From contig DFTB01000012.1 of the NCBI GenBank assembly GCA_002382975.1, forward strand, positions 1 through 64,000: a stretch of DNA of 64,000 bases, given 5' to 3'. Origin of the DNA: Fibrobacter sp. UBA4223. Lineage in GTDB: Bacteria; Fibrobacterota; Fibrobacteria; Fibrobacterales; Fibrobacteraceae. Shown here in pieces: positions 8,977-20,800 of this stretch (the stretch's first letter is position 1; each line of letters opens with the position of its first letter). The position numbers and the translations under genes are program-made. The notes under the pieces are model-generated. The model saw nothing but the letters and a program-made list of their open reading frames with translations. It made no database searches and had not been told where the DNA came from.

Positions 8977-9501
8977 ATGCTCTCTTACCAAGAAGCCTAC
9001 AAAATTGCCGCCGAGGTCCACAAAGGTCAAAAGGACAAGGCCGGCGGACCCTACATCGACTTTCTGCAGAACGTGGCGGACTACCTCAAGAACAAGGGCG
9101 AGTCCGAAGAGGTGCAGACCCTCGCCATCCTGCAGGACCTCATCACGGCTTCTACCAAGAAGACTCCCGAAGACGTCATCGCCATGGGCGTACCCGCCGA
9201 CATGGTGGAACTCATCCAGAAGATGACCTACCACAAGAACCAGGGCTGGATCGACGAATACAGCTGCAACCTCATGGCCCAAGGCATGCCCGCCGAACAG
9301 GCCACCTACGAGGCCCGCGAAAAGGAATTCGTGAAATTCGTGGAGACCCTCAAGGACAACCCCGTTGCCGCCAAGGCAAAGGCCGCCATCTTGACCATGC
9401 TCATGGACGACAAGTACATCCAGCGCCAGGAACGCCGGGAACTCAAGACCAAGTTCCGCCTCCACAAGTACAAGGCCGCCATCGAGGCCCTGGGCGTGTA
9501 A
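8977..9501 (+). CDS. Degenerate HD-domain protein related to SpoT/MESH1 hydrolases
   Basis: The 174-aa product opens with AYKIAAEVHKGQKDKAGGPYIDFLQNVADYL, which follows the RelA/SpoT HD-domain start (H-GQ-rK-G-PYI-Hp--VA). The next motif, normally LLHD, reads AILQDLI, so the HD pair is replaced by QD, and the His after PYI is lost (PYIDF). The C-terminal half is a helical region ending in RRELKTKFRLHKYKAAIEALGV. A ppGpp or nucleotide hydrolase function is therefore unlikely; a binding role is possible. The start at 8977 has AAAAAGGAAC upstream. A terminator follows. Confidence 0.6.
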   Translation: MLSYQEAYKIAAEVHKGQKDKAGGPYIDFLQNVADYLKNKGESEEVQTLAILQDLITASTKKTPEDVIAMGVPADMVELIQKMTYHKNQGWIDEYSCNLMAQGMPAEQATYEAREKEFVKFVETLKDNPVAAKAKAAILTMLMDDKYIQRQERRELKTKFRLHKYKAAIEALGV

Positions 9502-9528
9502 CGTCTGCGGATCAGAACGATACTAAAG

Positions 9529-9564
9529 AAAAATCCCGACCTTCACACAGGTCGGGATTTTTTC
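9529..9564 (+). terminator. Rho-independent terminator
   Basis: AAATCCCGACCT-TCACAC-AGGTCGGGATTT with a T-run on the plus side and A-run before it, so it can serve both strands. Confidence 0.85.
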
Positions 9565-9617
9565 TCAAGAGAAGAGAATCTGGTTAGGTCAGCAGATGCC
9601 CAAATGCGGTAGGGCTA

Positions 9618-9767
9618 CTATTGCATACATTCTGAATCAGATAATACATCACACTCGAGACTAGCCTCCTGACTAGCCTCCTGCAGTAAATTTCCCCTAC
9701 AAAAGAGTTCCACCTCCTCCATCTCGGGCGTTACATAGTCCTTCTTCTGTGTCATTTCGATATTCAT
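9618..9767 (-). CDS. Small peptide (49 aa) behind the GH5 gene
   Basis: A short frame with a strong AGGAG site 9 nt upstream (overlapping the GH5 stop TAG, 11-nt gap) encodes 49 residues. It starts MNIEMTQKKDYVTPEMEEVEL, has no signal peptide, and continues with a Cys at 23, GNLLQEASQEASLE containing a repeated EAS unit, and two more Cys at 39 and 47. The K-x-Y-x-x-P-x-M-E-x-V-x-L start resembles short peptides often seen in Bacteroidetes genomes, whose role is mostly unknown. Tight coupling to the 1544-aa exported protein is what makes it worth noting. It could be a leader-type precursor or a small regulator. Confidence 0.65.
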   Translation of the reverse strand: MNIEMTQKKDYVTPEMEEVELFCRGNLLQEASQEASLECDVLSDSECMQ

Positions 9768-9778
9768 GAGTTTTTCTC

Positions 9779-12700
9779 CTATTTAATAATCTTTTTCTTG
9801 CCATAGTAGACACCGCGAGCGGTGGGCTTACCGTTAAGCTTGCGTCCCTTCAGGTCGTAGTCCTGCATCATCTTGAACTCGCCGGTGCGGGTATTGATGC
9901 CGCCGATAACCGTCTTGCTCTCCTCACCTGTGGCGCCACGGCTCACGACCACCACATCCATGTAATCGGGAAGCGGTTCGGCACTGACATAAGCATGGCC
10001 GGCAGACTTACCAGCGGAGTTGCCTTCATTGTATATCATGTAGGCCCTGAACGGATTAATCCAAGCACCCTTGCCAGCCTTTACAAACTGGCCTATACGC
10101 ACATTATTCGCCTCCTTGGCAGAGAATCCATAGACACGGCCCAGGTCAGGATGCTTCTCATCCCAGACTATCTTGCTGAGTGTTCCACGGAATTCCCAGC
10201 CGTCATCACCCTGGACAACGGTATTGGCCCCCTCCGTCGGTTGGATTACCATGGAGTTGCCATGGAACACGAGGCTTCCTTCGCTACTCAGTTCCACCAT
10301 GTAGGGCTTATAGGCACTGAGTTCACCGTTAACCTCTTCCATCTCGACCTGTTTCTTCCCGTTCTCATCGTAACCAATGCCAGTGAACGTCAGGACCTTC
10401 GATACCCCTTCAATAGCATTTCTGTTAATGCTGAAGGGCAGCGTGATGGTAGAATATCCACTGGCCGAGAAGGTGCGGTTGAAGACTACGGTATCGACGT
10501 CTATAGACGCCGGGATATTCACTACATCCCCATCCGTATAAGAACCCTCGATAGTAGCCGTCTTCTTCCCGTCAATGACGCTAATGGCAATAGCGCCATA
10601 GTGGGCGGTAGAGTCGTAGGTCGCCTTGTAGATGGCCTCGCCTGTCACGGTAGTGACTGCAGGGTTCCAGTCGCGGAACTCGTAGGTATATATACCAGCA
10701 GCATCCCTAGTAGGATCGTCCGGGACCTCGACCGTCGCGCCGTAGGTATAGAACGTGGCAGGCTTGAGCACCGTATTGTCGTAGTCTACGAATGCAACAG
10801 CATACATACGGTCAAACTCGTTGAACACAGCCTTGAGGGTCGTATTTCCCTCCAATTCTGCATCTTCGGCAATGGATTGTCCGTCAAGCGTTACCCAACG
10901 GGCGAATTCAAATGTCTTTGCATTCGTTGCAGTCTTGGTCGGTTCATCGGGAAGCATATCGTTTATCAAGGTTCCATAGTCCCTAGTCACCGTGGCAACA
11001 AGTGTGGTCCCGTCATCCATCACGAAGGTGATGCTGTACTTGTTCGGGACCACCGTGCACTGGGCCGTATAGGCCTTGTCTCCGGTCACAACCGCTTCAC
11101 CCAGGATTACGGGGTTCCAGCCGGTAAAGAGGCAGGATTCTCCAGCAGTTGACCAGACAGCATCTCCAGCAGAAAGGTTGGGAGCGATTGTCTGGACCTG
11201 GGTTCCATAGGGATATGACGAAGTAGCGATTATTTCTTCTCCCTGATTATCCATGAAAGCAACTTCATAGGCGTTTACCGCCGCACTATAGGTCGCCGTA
11301 TATACGGCATCCCCTGTCACGTCGGTTACGGCAGGTGTCCAGCCCGTAAAGTCATAGGAATACTGTGCCGTTGCAGGCTTGGTGGGGTCTTCCCCATAAT
11401 CGGGAATTTCGCCGGCATCGTGGTAGTCATACCTCAACACGGAGCCATCGTCATCCTTCCAGGTAATGATAAACTTTTGGGTATAGGTGGCTCTGTAGGT
11501 CACATCTTCTGTAACGGTTGCAGGGTTCGGGGTCCATCCGGCAAACCTCCATCCACCATTGTCAGAAACGGTAGGAGCATCGATTTCGTCAAACGGGGTA
11601 CCGTAATCATAAAGCGTAGCAGCCTTTAACACGGTCTCGTCATCGACATCCACAAAGGCGATGGAATACTGTTTCTTGGTTGCTCCAAAGGAGGCCACGT
11701 AGAACATGTCGCCCGTAACAACGGCATCCGTCACGGATGGGCTCCAACTGTTAAACGTATAGGTATATTCGTCGGTAGCATCCTTAGCGGGGTTCTCCGG
11801 CAAAATGTCCTGAACAGGAGTATCGTATTCTGCATTCGCAGTCGCATACTCCGTTTCCCCGTCGTCCATCAGGAAGGTGACTGTATAGGTACGGATCTCG
11901 GAGTCAAATTCGGCCTGATAAACCGCATTTGCCGTAACCTTCACAGGTTCCCAATACATGTCCAATAGGGAGGGGGTCCACCCGGTGAACGTGTAGGTAA
12001 ACTGCGGGTCAGGAGCCCTCACAGGAGTAAGTCCAGGATCATACGTGTTGGAACCTTCTGCCCAACTCTTTTCCAAGAGGGTTTCTTCGCCATTCTTGAA
12101 AGTCACCGTATAGTACCGGGTTTCGGCAAGACCTATGCAACGGATGTTATCAATGGAAAGGGTTCCTGTTTCTGTGGACATCCTGTCTTCCGCTTCGACA
12201 CGCCAGTCAAAGCCGTTCGCATATTGCATGGCTATTTCGATTGGCACTTCCTTGCCCCATTCTTGCCGCAGGGAGGCCAAGGGAATGGAAACGGTCTGCC
12301 ATGTAGCGCTGGGATGGTCTACCGTGTAGGTATGGAAGCCCCATCCCATCTCGAGCAAGTTGTTGACATTTTCGCTCACTTTTATGCGGAACTTATGGGC
12401 GGAACCCTTGTAGTCATACTGGATGGCGCTGCACTGCGAAAGATTCAGATTGCCAAAGTCGTTGGTAGATATGGTAGCAAACGGATTATACGCATATTTA
12501 CCCACGTCATAGGCATAGGTCAACTGGAGAACCTTTCCGCCGTTTCCTGGCACAACATCCAATTGCGCAGTCGTATTTCCTCCATTGTCGCCCCTATCAG
12601 ATTCAGCCCAGTAATTTCCGACACTCCACAGCGGGAACATATCGCCATCCTCGAAATCGTCGAACAGTTCCGTGTGGGTGGTGGGAGCCGCAACGACCGG

Positions 12701-14413
12701 GAGTTTGATGCTGGAGCTGCTTGCAGGTTCGTCACCGCTGGAACTGCTGCTGGAGGGAACAGCGCAACGGACGTTATTGACGTAGAGGTTCCCGTTTCCC
12801 GTACCAGCGAGTTGCCACTTGATATCAAGTCCACTTTGCAGGTCTATTCCAGACAGAGCCGACATGTCAAGGGAGAAAGTCTCCCATGCGTCGGTGGCAG
12901 GAATGCCGTATTCCGCAATCACGTCGTCGCCATCAGGCGTATTGGCAAGGGCCAGGTTGTGGGAAAGCCCCTTGTAGTCATACTGCAAGAGTTGGCAGCC
13001 GTCCAGGTCACTCACGTTCATGCCAATGCCCGCCCAGCCGGCCTCATCTTCGGCGACTACACCCTTAAGGCCAATGACTGACCTGCCCGTTTCTTCATCA
13101 ATCACTTCGGCGACAAGACCAAATTCGCCCTCTTCGTTTGCAATCGTCCATCCGCCACCCGCATACACATAGGTGTAATTCGGCGAAACATCATAGGCCA
13201 AAGCATTGCCGCTGGAACTGCTGCCAAAACTGCTACTGGAAGCAGGTACATAGTCATCACAGGCCGTGTAAGTGGCGGGCAAATCGTTAAAGACGTTTGC
13301 GTTGACCCACTGGCCACTGCGGGAATAAGTCCAATTATCGGGAGCGTTGTCGGGATCGAAATTGAATCCAAAGTATTCAGAACCGGATTCACTGCTGGGA
13401 TCGTCGCTTTTCCCGACATTCCAGTTTGCCGAAGAAATTTTCCGGGAATTCATCCAAATTTGCCACTGCGGATTCAACGCGGTACTCGGCACACCGCCAC
13501 CATTGTAGCCGACCGTTCCCCATTCGCTCACGAAAACCGACAGGCCCCTTTGCATTGCCTTGTCCGCATTGGAACTCAAAGAAAAGCTATGGGCCGCAGA
13601 GCCATCATCTCGCCCCGCATAATAATGGAACGCATAGGCGATATTGTCATTTTCTAGAGGGTCTTCAACCCGATAATTAATCGCCTGATTCGGGTACTGG
13701 TCCCACATCGGCGTCCCCACAATAATCAGGTTGTCGGAATACTCACGGATCACCGAAACCACCTGGTCGGCATAGGTTTTGATACCGTCCATGCCAATGA
13801 ACCCGCCATATTCACTACAATCGCTATTGTCACCCACGGAACCCGAAGCGCAAATCGGCTCGTTGAACACCTCAAAAATCACGTTGTCATATTTGCCCCA
13901 TTTTTCCGCCTGAATCCTGAAAAAGGACTTCGCGTTCTCGACACTGTCCGCCGCCACATGGGAATGGAAGTCGATAATCACGTAGATATCGTTCTCTATC
14001 GCAGCCTCCACGGCCTCATCCAGCATGGCCTGGTAGAAAACGGGCTTTGTAAAATAGTGACCATCAGCCCACTCGCCCATGTCGTCTACCGCCATGGCGG
14101 CGCGGATCAGCTGGATATTCTGCCGTTCCACAAGCCCCGTAATGATATCCTTTTTCCAGTACCGCTGCTGATTTGCAGCACAACTCCAGAAAAGGCTCAT
14201 GCCCTTCACCTGGACTTCGTTTCCGCTGGAACGGAAATGTTCACAGCTGCCGTAGATCCTGCCCTCGCCGGCATTGTTCGTGCCCGCCTGCAGCTGGCCG
14301 TACTGGCTCACGGGGCCAACACGCAAGGGAGCGATTTCGGCGTAGGCGGTGGAGAAAAGGCCCAGGGCAAATGTGCCCAGGGCTACCAGTTTGGGGAGGC
14401 GGAGTTTTAGCAT
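9779..14413 (-). CDS. Exported GH5 endoglucanase-like protein with binding modules and 7 repeats
   Basis: The 1544-aa protein has a signal peptide (1-25, cut after STAYA). A GH5 catalytic domain spans about 30-390, with acid/base Glu185 in EVFNEP, nucleophile Glu297 in FVSEWG and IDFHSH at about 148-152. A Ser-rich linker follows, then two DFEDGD/YDYKG binding-like modules (about 410-560 and 580-770, the second ending LSIDNIRC). Seven Listeria-Bacteroides repeats of about 70 aa (770-1275) and a C-terminal beta-rich region follow. The end (YDLKGRKLNG...GVYYGKKKIIK) looks like a type IX secretion sorting tail. It should cleave beta-1,4-glucans outside the cell. GCGAGG precedes the ATG. Confidence 0.9.
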   Translation of the reverse strand: MLKLRLPKLVALGTFALGLFSTAYAEIAPLRVGPVSQYGQLQAGTNNAGEGRIYGSCEHFRSSGNEVQVKGMSLFWSCAANQQRYWKKDIITGLVERQNIQLIRAAMAVDDMGEWADGHYFTKPVFYQAMLDEAVEAAIENDIYVIIDFHSHVAADSVENAKSFFRIQAEKWGKYDNVIFEVFNEPICASGSVGDNSDCSEYGGFIGMDGIKTYADQVVSVIREYSDNLIIVGTPMWDQYPNQAINYRVEDPLENDNIAYAFHYYAGRDDGSAAHSFSLSSNADKAMQRGLSVFVSEWGTVGYNGGGVPSTALNPQWQIWMNSRKISSANWNVGKSDDPSSESGSEYFGFNFDPDNAPDNWTYSRSGQWVNANVFNDLPATYTACDDYVPASSSSFGSSSSGNALAYDVSPNYTYVYAGGGWTIANEEGEFGLVAEVIDEETGRSVIGLKGVVAEDEAGWAGIGMNVSDLDGCQLLQYDYKGLSHNLALANTPDGDDVIAEYGIPATDAWETFSLDMSALSGIDLQSGLDIKWQLAGTGNGNLYVNNVRCAVPSSSSSSGDEPASSSSIKLPVVAAPTTHTELFDDFEDGDMFPLWSVGNYWAESDRGDNGGNTTAQLDVVPGNGGKVLQLTYAYDVGKYAYNPFATISTNDFGNLNLSQCSAIQYDYKGSAHKFRIKVSENVNNLLEMGWGFHTYTVDHPSATWQTVSIPLASLRQEWGKEVPIEIAMQYANGFDWRVEAEDRMSTETGTLSIDNIRCIGLAETRYYTVTFKNGEETLLEKSWAEGSNTYDPGLTPVRAPDPQFTYTFTGWTPSLLDMYWEPVKVTANAVYQAEFDSEIRTYTVTFLMDDGETEYATANAEYDTPVQDILPENPAKDATDEYTYTFNSWSPSVTDAVVTGDMFYVASFGATKKQYSIAFVDVDDETVLKAATLYDYGTPFDEIDAPTVSDNGGWRFAGWTPNPATVTEDVTYRATYTQKFIITWKDDDGSVLRYDYHDAGEIPDYGEDPTKPATAQYSYDFTGWTPAVTDVTGDAVYTATYSAAVNAYEVAFMDNQGEEIIATSSYPYGTQVQTIAPNLSAGDAVWSTAGESCLFTGWNPVILGEAVVTGDKAYTAQCTVVPNKYSITFVMDDGTTLVATVTRDYGTLINDMLPDEPTKTATNAKTFEFARWVTLDGQSIAEDAELEGNTTLKAVFNEFDRMYAVAFVDYDNTVLKPATFYTYGATVEVPDDPTRDAAGIYTYEFRDWNPAVTTVTGEAIYKATYDSTAHYGAIAISVIDGKKTATIEGSYTDGDVVNIPASIDVDTVVFNRTFSASGYSTITLPFSINRNAIEGVSKVLTFTGIGYDENGKKQVEMEEVNGELSAYKPYMVELSSEGSLVFHGNSMVIQPTEGANTVVQGDDGWEFRGTLSKIVWDEKHPDLGRVYGFSAKEANNVRIGQFVKAGKGAWINPFRAYMIYNEGNSAGKSAGHAYVSAEPLPDYMDVVVVSRGATGEESKTVIGGINTRTGEFKMMQDYDLKGRKLNGKPTARGVYYGKKKIIK

Positions 14414-14505
14414 AGAACCTCGCGAATATCTGTGTTACTGCAAAAACCGTTCTCGTTGTGAGAACTTTATAAGAATAAATATAAATTCACCGCGGCAGGA
14501 CCGCA

Positions 14506-14597
14506 TACCTCTCCCATAATAAATTTAAGTTTACAATTGATGAAAGTCGCTTTTCAAACTTTTATAGCAGTTTCTTGTAATCCAAATTGGAATAATC
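14506..14597 (-). promoter_or_regulatory. Conserved upstream module of giant exported genes (copy 1)
   Basis: Plus-strand TACCTCTCCCAT..., AAATTTAAGTTTACAA and, 45 nt on, TCCAAATTGGAATAATC. The same three blocks with near-identical spacing recur at 21254-21346 before the 2094-aa gene. Confidence 0.55.
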
Positions 14598-14652
14598 GTA
14601 CAAATGAAAAAAAATGCAGACAAGTTTATACAAAAAAAAAGACGTTTTTTTT

Positions 14653-14887
14653 TGTCATCCTGAGTGGCACGCACTCTGCGTCATCCTGAGTGTCCTGTAA
14701 GGGGCCGAAGGATCCAGGCCCCAACGCCATACCATCCGAAGCAGGTTACAAGATTCAGGACTGGATTCTTCCCCTATCGCACTTCGTGCTCCAGGGTCAG
14801 AATGACGAGAGAAATGAAAAATCCCGGATGAACCGGGATTTTTTTTGTGGATCCTATCAGCCCCCTTGGGGCTTCCGGGATGACAGT
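14653..14887. repeat. Cluster of REP-like elements
   Basis: TCATCCTGAG appears at 14655 and 14681, closed by GAAGGATCC at 14707. A second element runs from GGATTCTTCCCC (14763) to CAGAATGACGAG (14809), and a third from GGATCC (14849) to GGGATGACAG (14887). No gene is visible in 14414-14893 apart from these, the promoter module and a terminator. Confidence 0.7.
14817..14847 (-). terminator. Bidirectional terminator
   Basis: AAAAATCCCGG-ATGAA-CCGGGATTTTTTTT, 47 nt past the stop of the 2094-aa gene. Confidence 0.8.
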
Positions 14888-14893
14888 CTACTG

Positions 14894-17800
14894 CTAACGC
14901 ACCATTACACGCATGTTCTTGACGGTGCTGCCGCGGACCACACGCACAATGTAGTTACCCCGCTTGAGTTGCGAGAGGGACACCACATGGTCGCCGGCGG
15001 AACTGCCCAGGTAATTCTGCTGCAGGTTACCCTGCATATCGAACACCTGGACCTTGACTGGGGCAGAACCCTGCACCGTCACCGTAAGCTGGTTGTGGGC
15101 AAAAACCATGTTCACACTGCCCACCGTCGGGTAGAGTCCGTCGGGCTTGGCGCTAGAACTAGACTTAGCATCGGAACTACTGGAGCTATCGTCCTCACTT
15201 GCGCTAGATTTCGGCTTGTCGGCAGAGCTAGAACTGGAGCTAGCGTCGTCATCGCGACTTGAACTGAGCGGTGCCGAAGTTGAACTCGAAGAGTTCGCGG
15301 CAATCTCTGTACTGCTACTAGAGGCCGGTTTCTCAGAACTACTGCTGGCTACAGGCGTTTCGCTGGAGCTGGAGACAACCGGCGTTTCACTAGAACTGGA
15401 TTCAATCGGTTCTTCGCTAGAGCTAGAAACCACCGGCGTTTCGCTACTGCTGGACTCTTCTTCGCCACCGCTACTGGCGGGCAACGGCGTTGGCGTATAG
15501 GTGGCCGTGTAGGTGGCCTCCCCCGTCACGATTGCAACAGCGGGGCTCCAGCCCGCGAAGGTGTAAGAGTATTGCTCGTCGCTTTCCCTGGTGGGGGCGC
15601 TAGGCGTTATGTCTGTTGCCGACGTACCATATTCGTAGTCGTCAGAAGCAATCTCCGAGCCGTCCCAATCTACGAAGGTGATGGTGTACTGACGAACAAC
15701 CCGAATAAATTCCGCAATCAATTGGATATTCTCATTCACAGTTTCCCCAGTGAAACTCCACTCGACAAATTCATAGGTATACTGTTCCGTTTCATCGAAG
15801 CTAATCTTTGGATTTTCCGCCGGAATCACTGACGATATCGGGGTTCCTTCTGCCACAGTTATTTGATACGGGATATTGCGAAGCCAACAATTTATAAGAG
15901 GTGCCAAACGGCACTCATACGTCACCGTGAACATCTGCACGCTGCTGCTGGACTCTTCCGCACTGCTGCTAGATATCTCGGGCTCTTCGCTAGAACTGGA
16001 GACCACAGTCTCGGAACTACTAGATTCGGCAGTTTCTTCGCTAGAACTGGATTCTTCTTCGCTGCTGCTAGACGCTTCGGAACTGCTAGATTCCTGAGAA
16101 CTACTAGATTCCGCGGAACTGCTGCTTACCACAGCACTGCTAGAGGAACTGGTAATGGGCCTACCAGCGAACCGAGCCGTGTAGGTAACTTCTCCAGTTA
16201 CATCGGACAATTCAGGACTCCAACCCACAAAGGTATAGACATTGGTCTCCGTAGAGGGTTTTGTCGGGTTTTCCGGGACTTCGATATCGGCAACAACCGT
16301 GCCATATTCGTACATGGTTTCAAGCAACAAGGTCTCGTCGTAGTTTACGAACCGAACAAGGTACTCGCGTTTCGTGCCTGTGTAGGCCGCCACGTACTCC
16401 CTATCTCCCGCCTCCGATTCTGCGGACAGGGTCCAGCCTGCAAATTCGTAACTGTACTCATCCGTAGATTCCTTGACAGGGGTTTCACCTCCATAAACAG
16501 GCGTTTCCCCACTTGAATAGGTTCCCTCGTAAAGAAGCGTGCCATCGTCATTACGCCAGGTAATCACAAACTTGTTGTCATCCACATACTGTGCCACATA
16601 TTCTGCAGTTCCATCCACGTCAGACACCTCGGGATTCCAGCCTACAAACCTGCGATTCGCCTTGAATGGCGCATCCGGCAGCACAATCGCAGATGCCGCC
16701 GTTCCGTATGCGTATTCCGCAGATGCAATAGGCGAATCATCCTCATCCACAAAGGATACCGTGTACATTCTAGGCGAAGGAGTAAACGACGCCACGTAAG
16801 TTATACTCCCAGTCACATCGGAAACATCCCAGCCCGCAAAGGCAAACGTTTCGGCAACAGTGGGTTCCTTAGTAGGAGTCTCGTCCGGAAGTTCTATTGC
16901 CGAAGCAAGAGTTCCATATTCATACTCAACGGCTTCCTTCAGAACAGTGCCGTCTTCGTCAACAAATTTCACGGCATACTTTCTGAGGGAACTGTCTAGT
17001 TTCGCCTTATAGGTGACAGATCCGGTAACCGGAACCATTTCTACATCCCATTGTTCGTTCCAACGATAATCCCACTGGACAGTAGGGGCTTTCACAAATC
17101 GGGCATAGTTATCCTTTATATCCCAATAGAATTCGTCAGCAATGTCGGTTCCATATGCAAACCATTCACTTAGGACAGTAACATCGTCATAATTATTGAG
17201 ATTCACCTTGTATTTAATATTGGCCATATAGACCCTGTCTCTAGTCACGGCATCCAAGCCGCCACACCAAGCACGTTCATACGTCTTTTTCACACATTCA
17301 TATTCGTCATCATATTCTTCACAATCTTCGTATGTACCGCACCAATCCGGGTCATACCTAAATTCGCCAGTCTTTCCAGCAGTCACCTGGGTTTCTGTCG
17401 GGGCATCAGTTATGGTGGACCCGTATTCGTATGTATTGCGGTAGAGTTCGGTGCCATCGTCATTGATAAACACCACCTCATAACTTCTAGGTTGTGGCGT
17501 GAACTTGGCCGTATAGACAACGGGGCCTGTCACAGCAGCAAGGGGCTTATCCCAGCCATCCGCTTCATCCCACGTGTAGGTGAACTGTTCCGTTGGCCAT
17601 TTCGTGGGTGTTTCGCCTTCATACACAGGAACTTCATTTTCGGCATATTCCGCCGTATACAGGATATTATTGTCTCCATCGACAAAAGTAATAGTATATG
17701 TCCCTGCGGTAGAAGTATAGGTAGCGACAAACGTGAGCGCACCAGTTACGGTCCCCTCTTCAATGGACGGCGACCAACCCGCAAAGGTGTACTCCACGTC

Positions 17801-20800
17801 ACCCTCAGGGTCTCTAGAGGGAGTTTCAGGTCTTTCAATGCTACTGAACGGGGTTCCGTATTCATAATATATTTCATACTCGTCGTCCACGTAGATTGTT
17901 GTCCCATCGTAATCCGCAAACCTCACAGGATAACTGCGAACATGGGGTTCAAACATTGCCGTATAGGTTGCAGGTCCAAAGACCATCTCCAATCCTGGTT
18001 TCCACCCTATGAATTCATACTCATATTCATCCGTAGGGGCCTTCTCCGGCCAATATGAGCCTAACCATGAGCCGGCCTCATACTCGCCAGATTTCGGCAG
18101 CACGTTACCCTCGTCATCCAGGAAGGTAATAGTATAGGTGACCTTATCTACGCACTCAAAATTAGCTCTATACTCTCTATCACCCGTTACCGATGTTATA
18201 CCATAGGATTGTCCACACATACCATATTCATCACAGGACCAATAGGACCAATCTGTAAATGCCCACTCTCTACAATCGTCCTCCGGATCGCGTTTAGGTG
18301 TAGGTCCGTCATATTCAGGTGTTTCGCCATACTCATATTCATAATAGTGCCAATCATCTCCATCATAGAATTCAACACGATATGTTCTTACACTAGAAGC
18401 ATATACCAATGTGTAGTCCACATTTGCCGCAGCTGCCACCAATTCCGGAGTCCAGCTCACCACGTATGCGGTTTGTTCATCACCCATGTTATTTGCGATT
18501 TGCCACAAGTCCTTGGAACCGCGATACATAGGAGTTTCCCCTTCCACGAACTCGGCGCTATCCAGCAGCGTTGCGCCATCTTCGTCATAGAATCGGATTA
18601 CATAACTAGGCTTGTTCAAGCACTTGACGTTATCTATTTCTAAGGATTCCCCATCATAATCCAGGTCCCAAATAAACTGAGTCGCACGGCTGCGGACTAC
18701 ATCAATAGACAAATCCATGTAATAGTTTTCAAATTCACTCCAGTAAAGCGTGACGGTAGTCCATTCATCGCTGGCCGCCACCCATCTGTGGTAGTGTCGG
18801 TCATCTACCCCGTAAGGGCTTTCTACCCTAAATTTGTGCGTCCCTCCCCGGTAGTCATACTGGATGGCACTGCACTGCGAAAGGTTCAGCGCGCCAGTAG
18901 CAGCAAGCGGCAGGCCTATACCAGCCCAATCATCAATGACATATCCAACGTGCAAGACATTGCCGTGCTCCACGTCTTCCACCACCTGCTGGGAAATCGT
19001 AGACTCGCCATACCGTTCACAATACCCCTTGTAATCATAAAGACAGACGCCATTATCGCTATAGACATACCAACTTGTGCCCAAATTGCTAGCCACATCA
19101 CCATCTTCAAAGTCGTCGATTACAAAGCCTTCCCCTTCTGCAATTTCCAAAACGGGGCTAGAGGGCACGGGAACAGGCACATACATCGCCATGTATGTCG
19201 TAGGTTCCGTTGCTGGTGCAAAATCCTTGTCCCAGCCCACAAACTCATAGGAATAATCTACCGTAGGCTCCTTATAAGGAGTAACATACGAGGGGAGGCC
19301 GGGGACAGCGCCAGGCATGAGATAGTCATAATACAAGTCCGTAAGATCGTCATTTACAAATTTGACTTTGTACTTGTACACCGCCACATAAACGGTCCTT
19401 TCGATTATGGGTTTCCAGTCATCAAACTTCCAGTCAAACTCTGGAACGGGATCCCCTTCAAGAATCCAACCCGCCAACTCGTAGTCGTCCGACATGGTTG
19501 CCTTGGTCGCCAAATCAAGATATGGCCGGCTATCCCCGTAACAAGTCTCCGCAGAATCTAACTCGGTGCCGTCGTCATCCTTGTACACAACCATGTACTT
19601 TTTGCAACTTTCTGCCCAGACCGGCTTGTAGACCGTATTCTTGTAGACTTCATCAATACCGTCATTGTATTTATCATCAACATAATCCGCATCATAAGTC
19701 CATCTATCATAATAATCCACATCGCCCCAGAACGCAAATGTGTACACGTGACTTACGGTAGACTCCCGTGTAGGATTTTCACCATTAAACACCGGAACAT
19801 CTCCGTACTCGTATTCCCCAGTCTGCAAGACTTCAGTGCCATTCATAAAGGTAACGATATATTTTCCGCTAGGTGCCGTATAGCTTGCAATGTAGGTCAT
19901 GTTGCCCGTCACACGTTCCACATACGGTTTCCAGCCATCAAAAACGTATCCGCCGGCCCTTGAAGGATCGTCTGGAATAGTAATGCTATTGGAATTCGTG
20001 CCATAGTCATAGACATTTTCGCTAAGGATGGTGCCGTCGTAATCCGCAAACGTGACCGTATACTGCCTGAGGGTAGAGTCAAACACAGGATAATAACTCA
20101 TGCTTTCTGTTACAGGCAGAATCTCGGTCAATTCATAGGAGCAAACGTAATCCTCGTACTCGTACCCATCAGGACATTCTCCAGTTTCATCGTCATACCA
20201 CCAGCACTCGTGAACATAGCCACAAGTCTTTTTGCCCCAACCCTTGAAAGTGTAGGTATAGCCCTCGGTTGCACCCCTAACCGGTGTGCTGCCCGTATAT
20301 TCAGGCATGGCCCCGTATGGCAAGAATTGCGATTGACCACCATAACCATAAGGGTCTTCAAAGTAGATGCTATAGGTACGAAGGGTACTGTCCAAAACGG
20401 CAACGTAATCGGCATCGGCCGTCACCACGGCTAGCCTCGGTTCCCACCCCAAAATTTCATATTCATACTCATTGGTTTCAAACTCCCATTTATAAGGATA
20501 TTCGGGATATTCTCCCTCGAGAAATTCTCCGCTGTAAAGAAGGTTTTCCCCATAGTAGAAACTGATGGTATGGGTCGAGGGATCTACACATTCCACATTG
20601 TCAATATAAAGGGAGCCGTCATAATCCGCCTTGAACTTCAGCATTCTAACCAGGGGCATTTCCAAATCAACATAAGTCCCGCCCCCAAATGGCTGCTTCA
20701 TTTTACTTACATCTATAAGGACATGCCTCCAATCCTTACTCTGTTTCTCGTAATACCGGTGCTGGGCCCAATTCGTTAATTTGCCTTCTTCATCCCCCGC

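Noticed and set aside
9779..14413. PKD or cohesin-dockerin cellulosome parts in the giant proteins
   Set aside because: No dockerin-type calcium loops or cohesin pattern; the repeats fit the Listeria-Bacteroides type.
14414..14893. Possible gene between the two giant proteins
   Set aside because: Only REP elements, a terminator and promoter blocks are present. Short frames lack ribosome binding sites.
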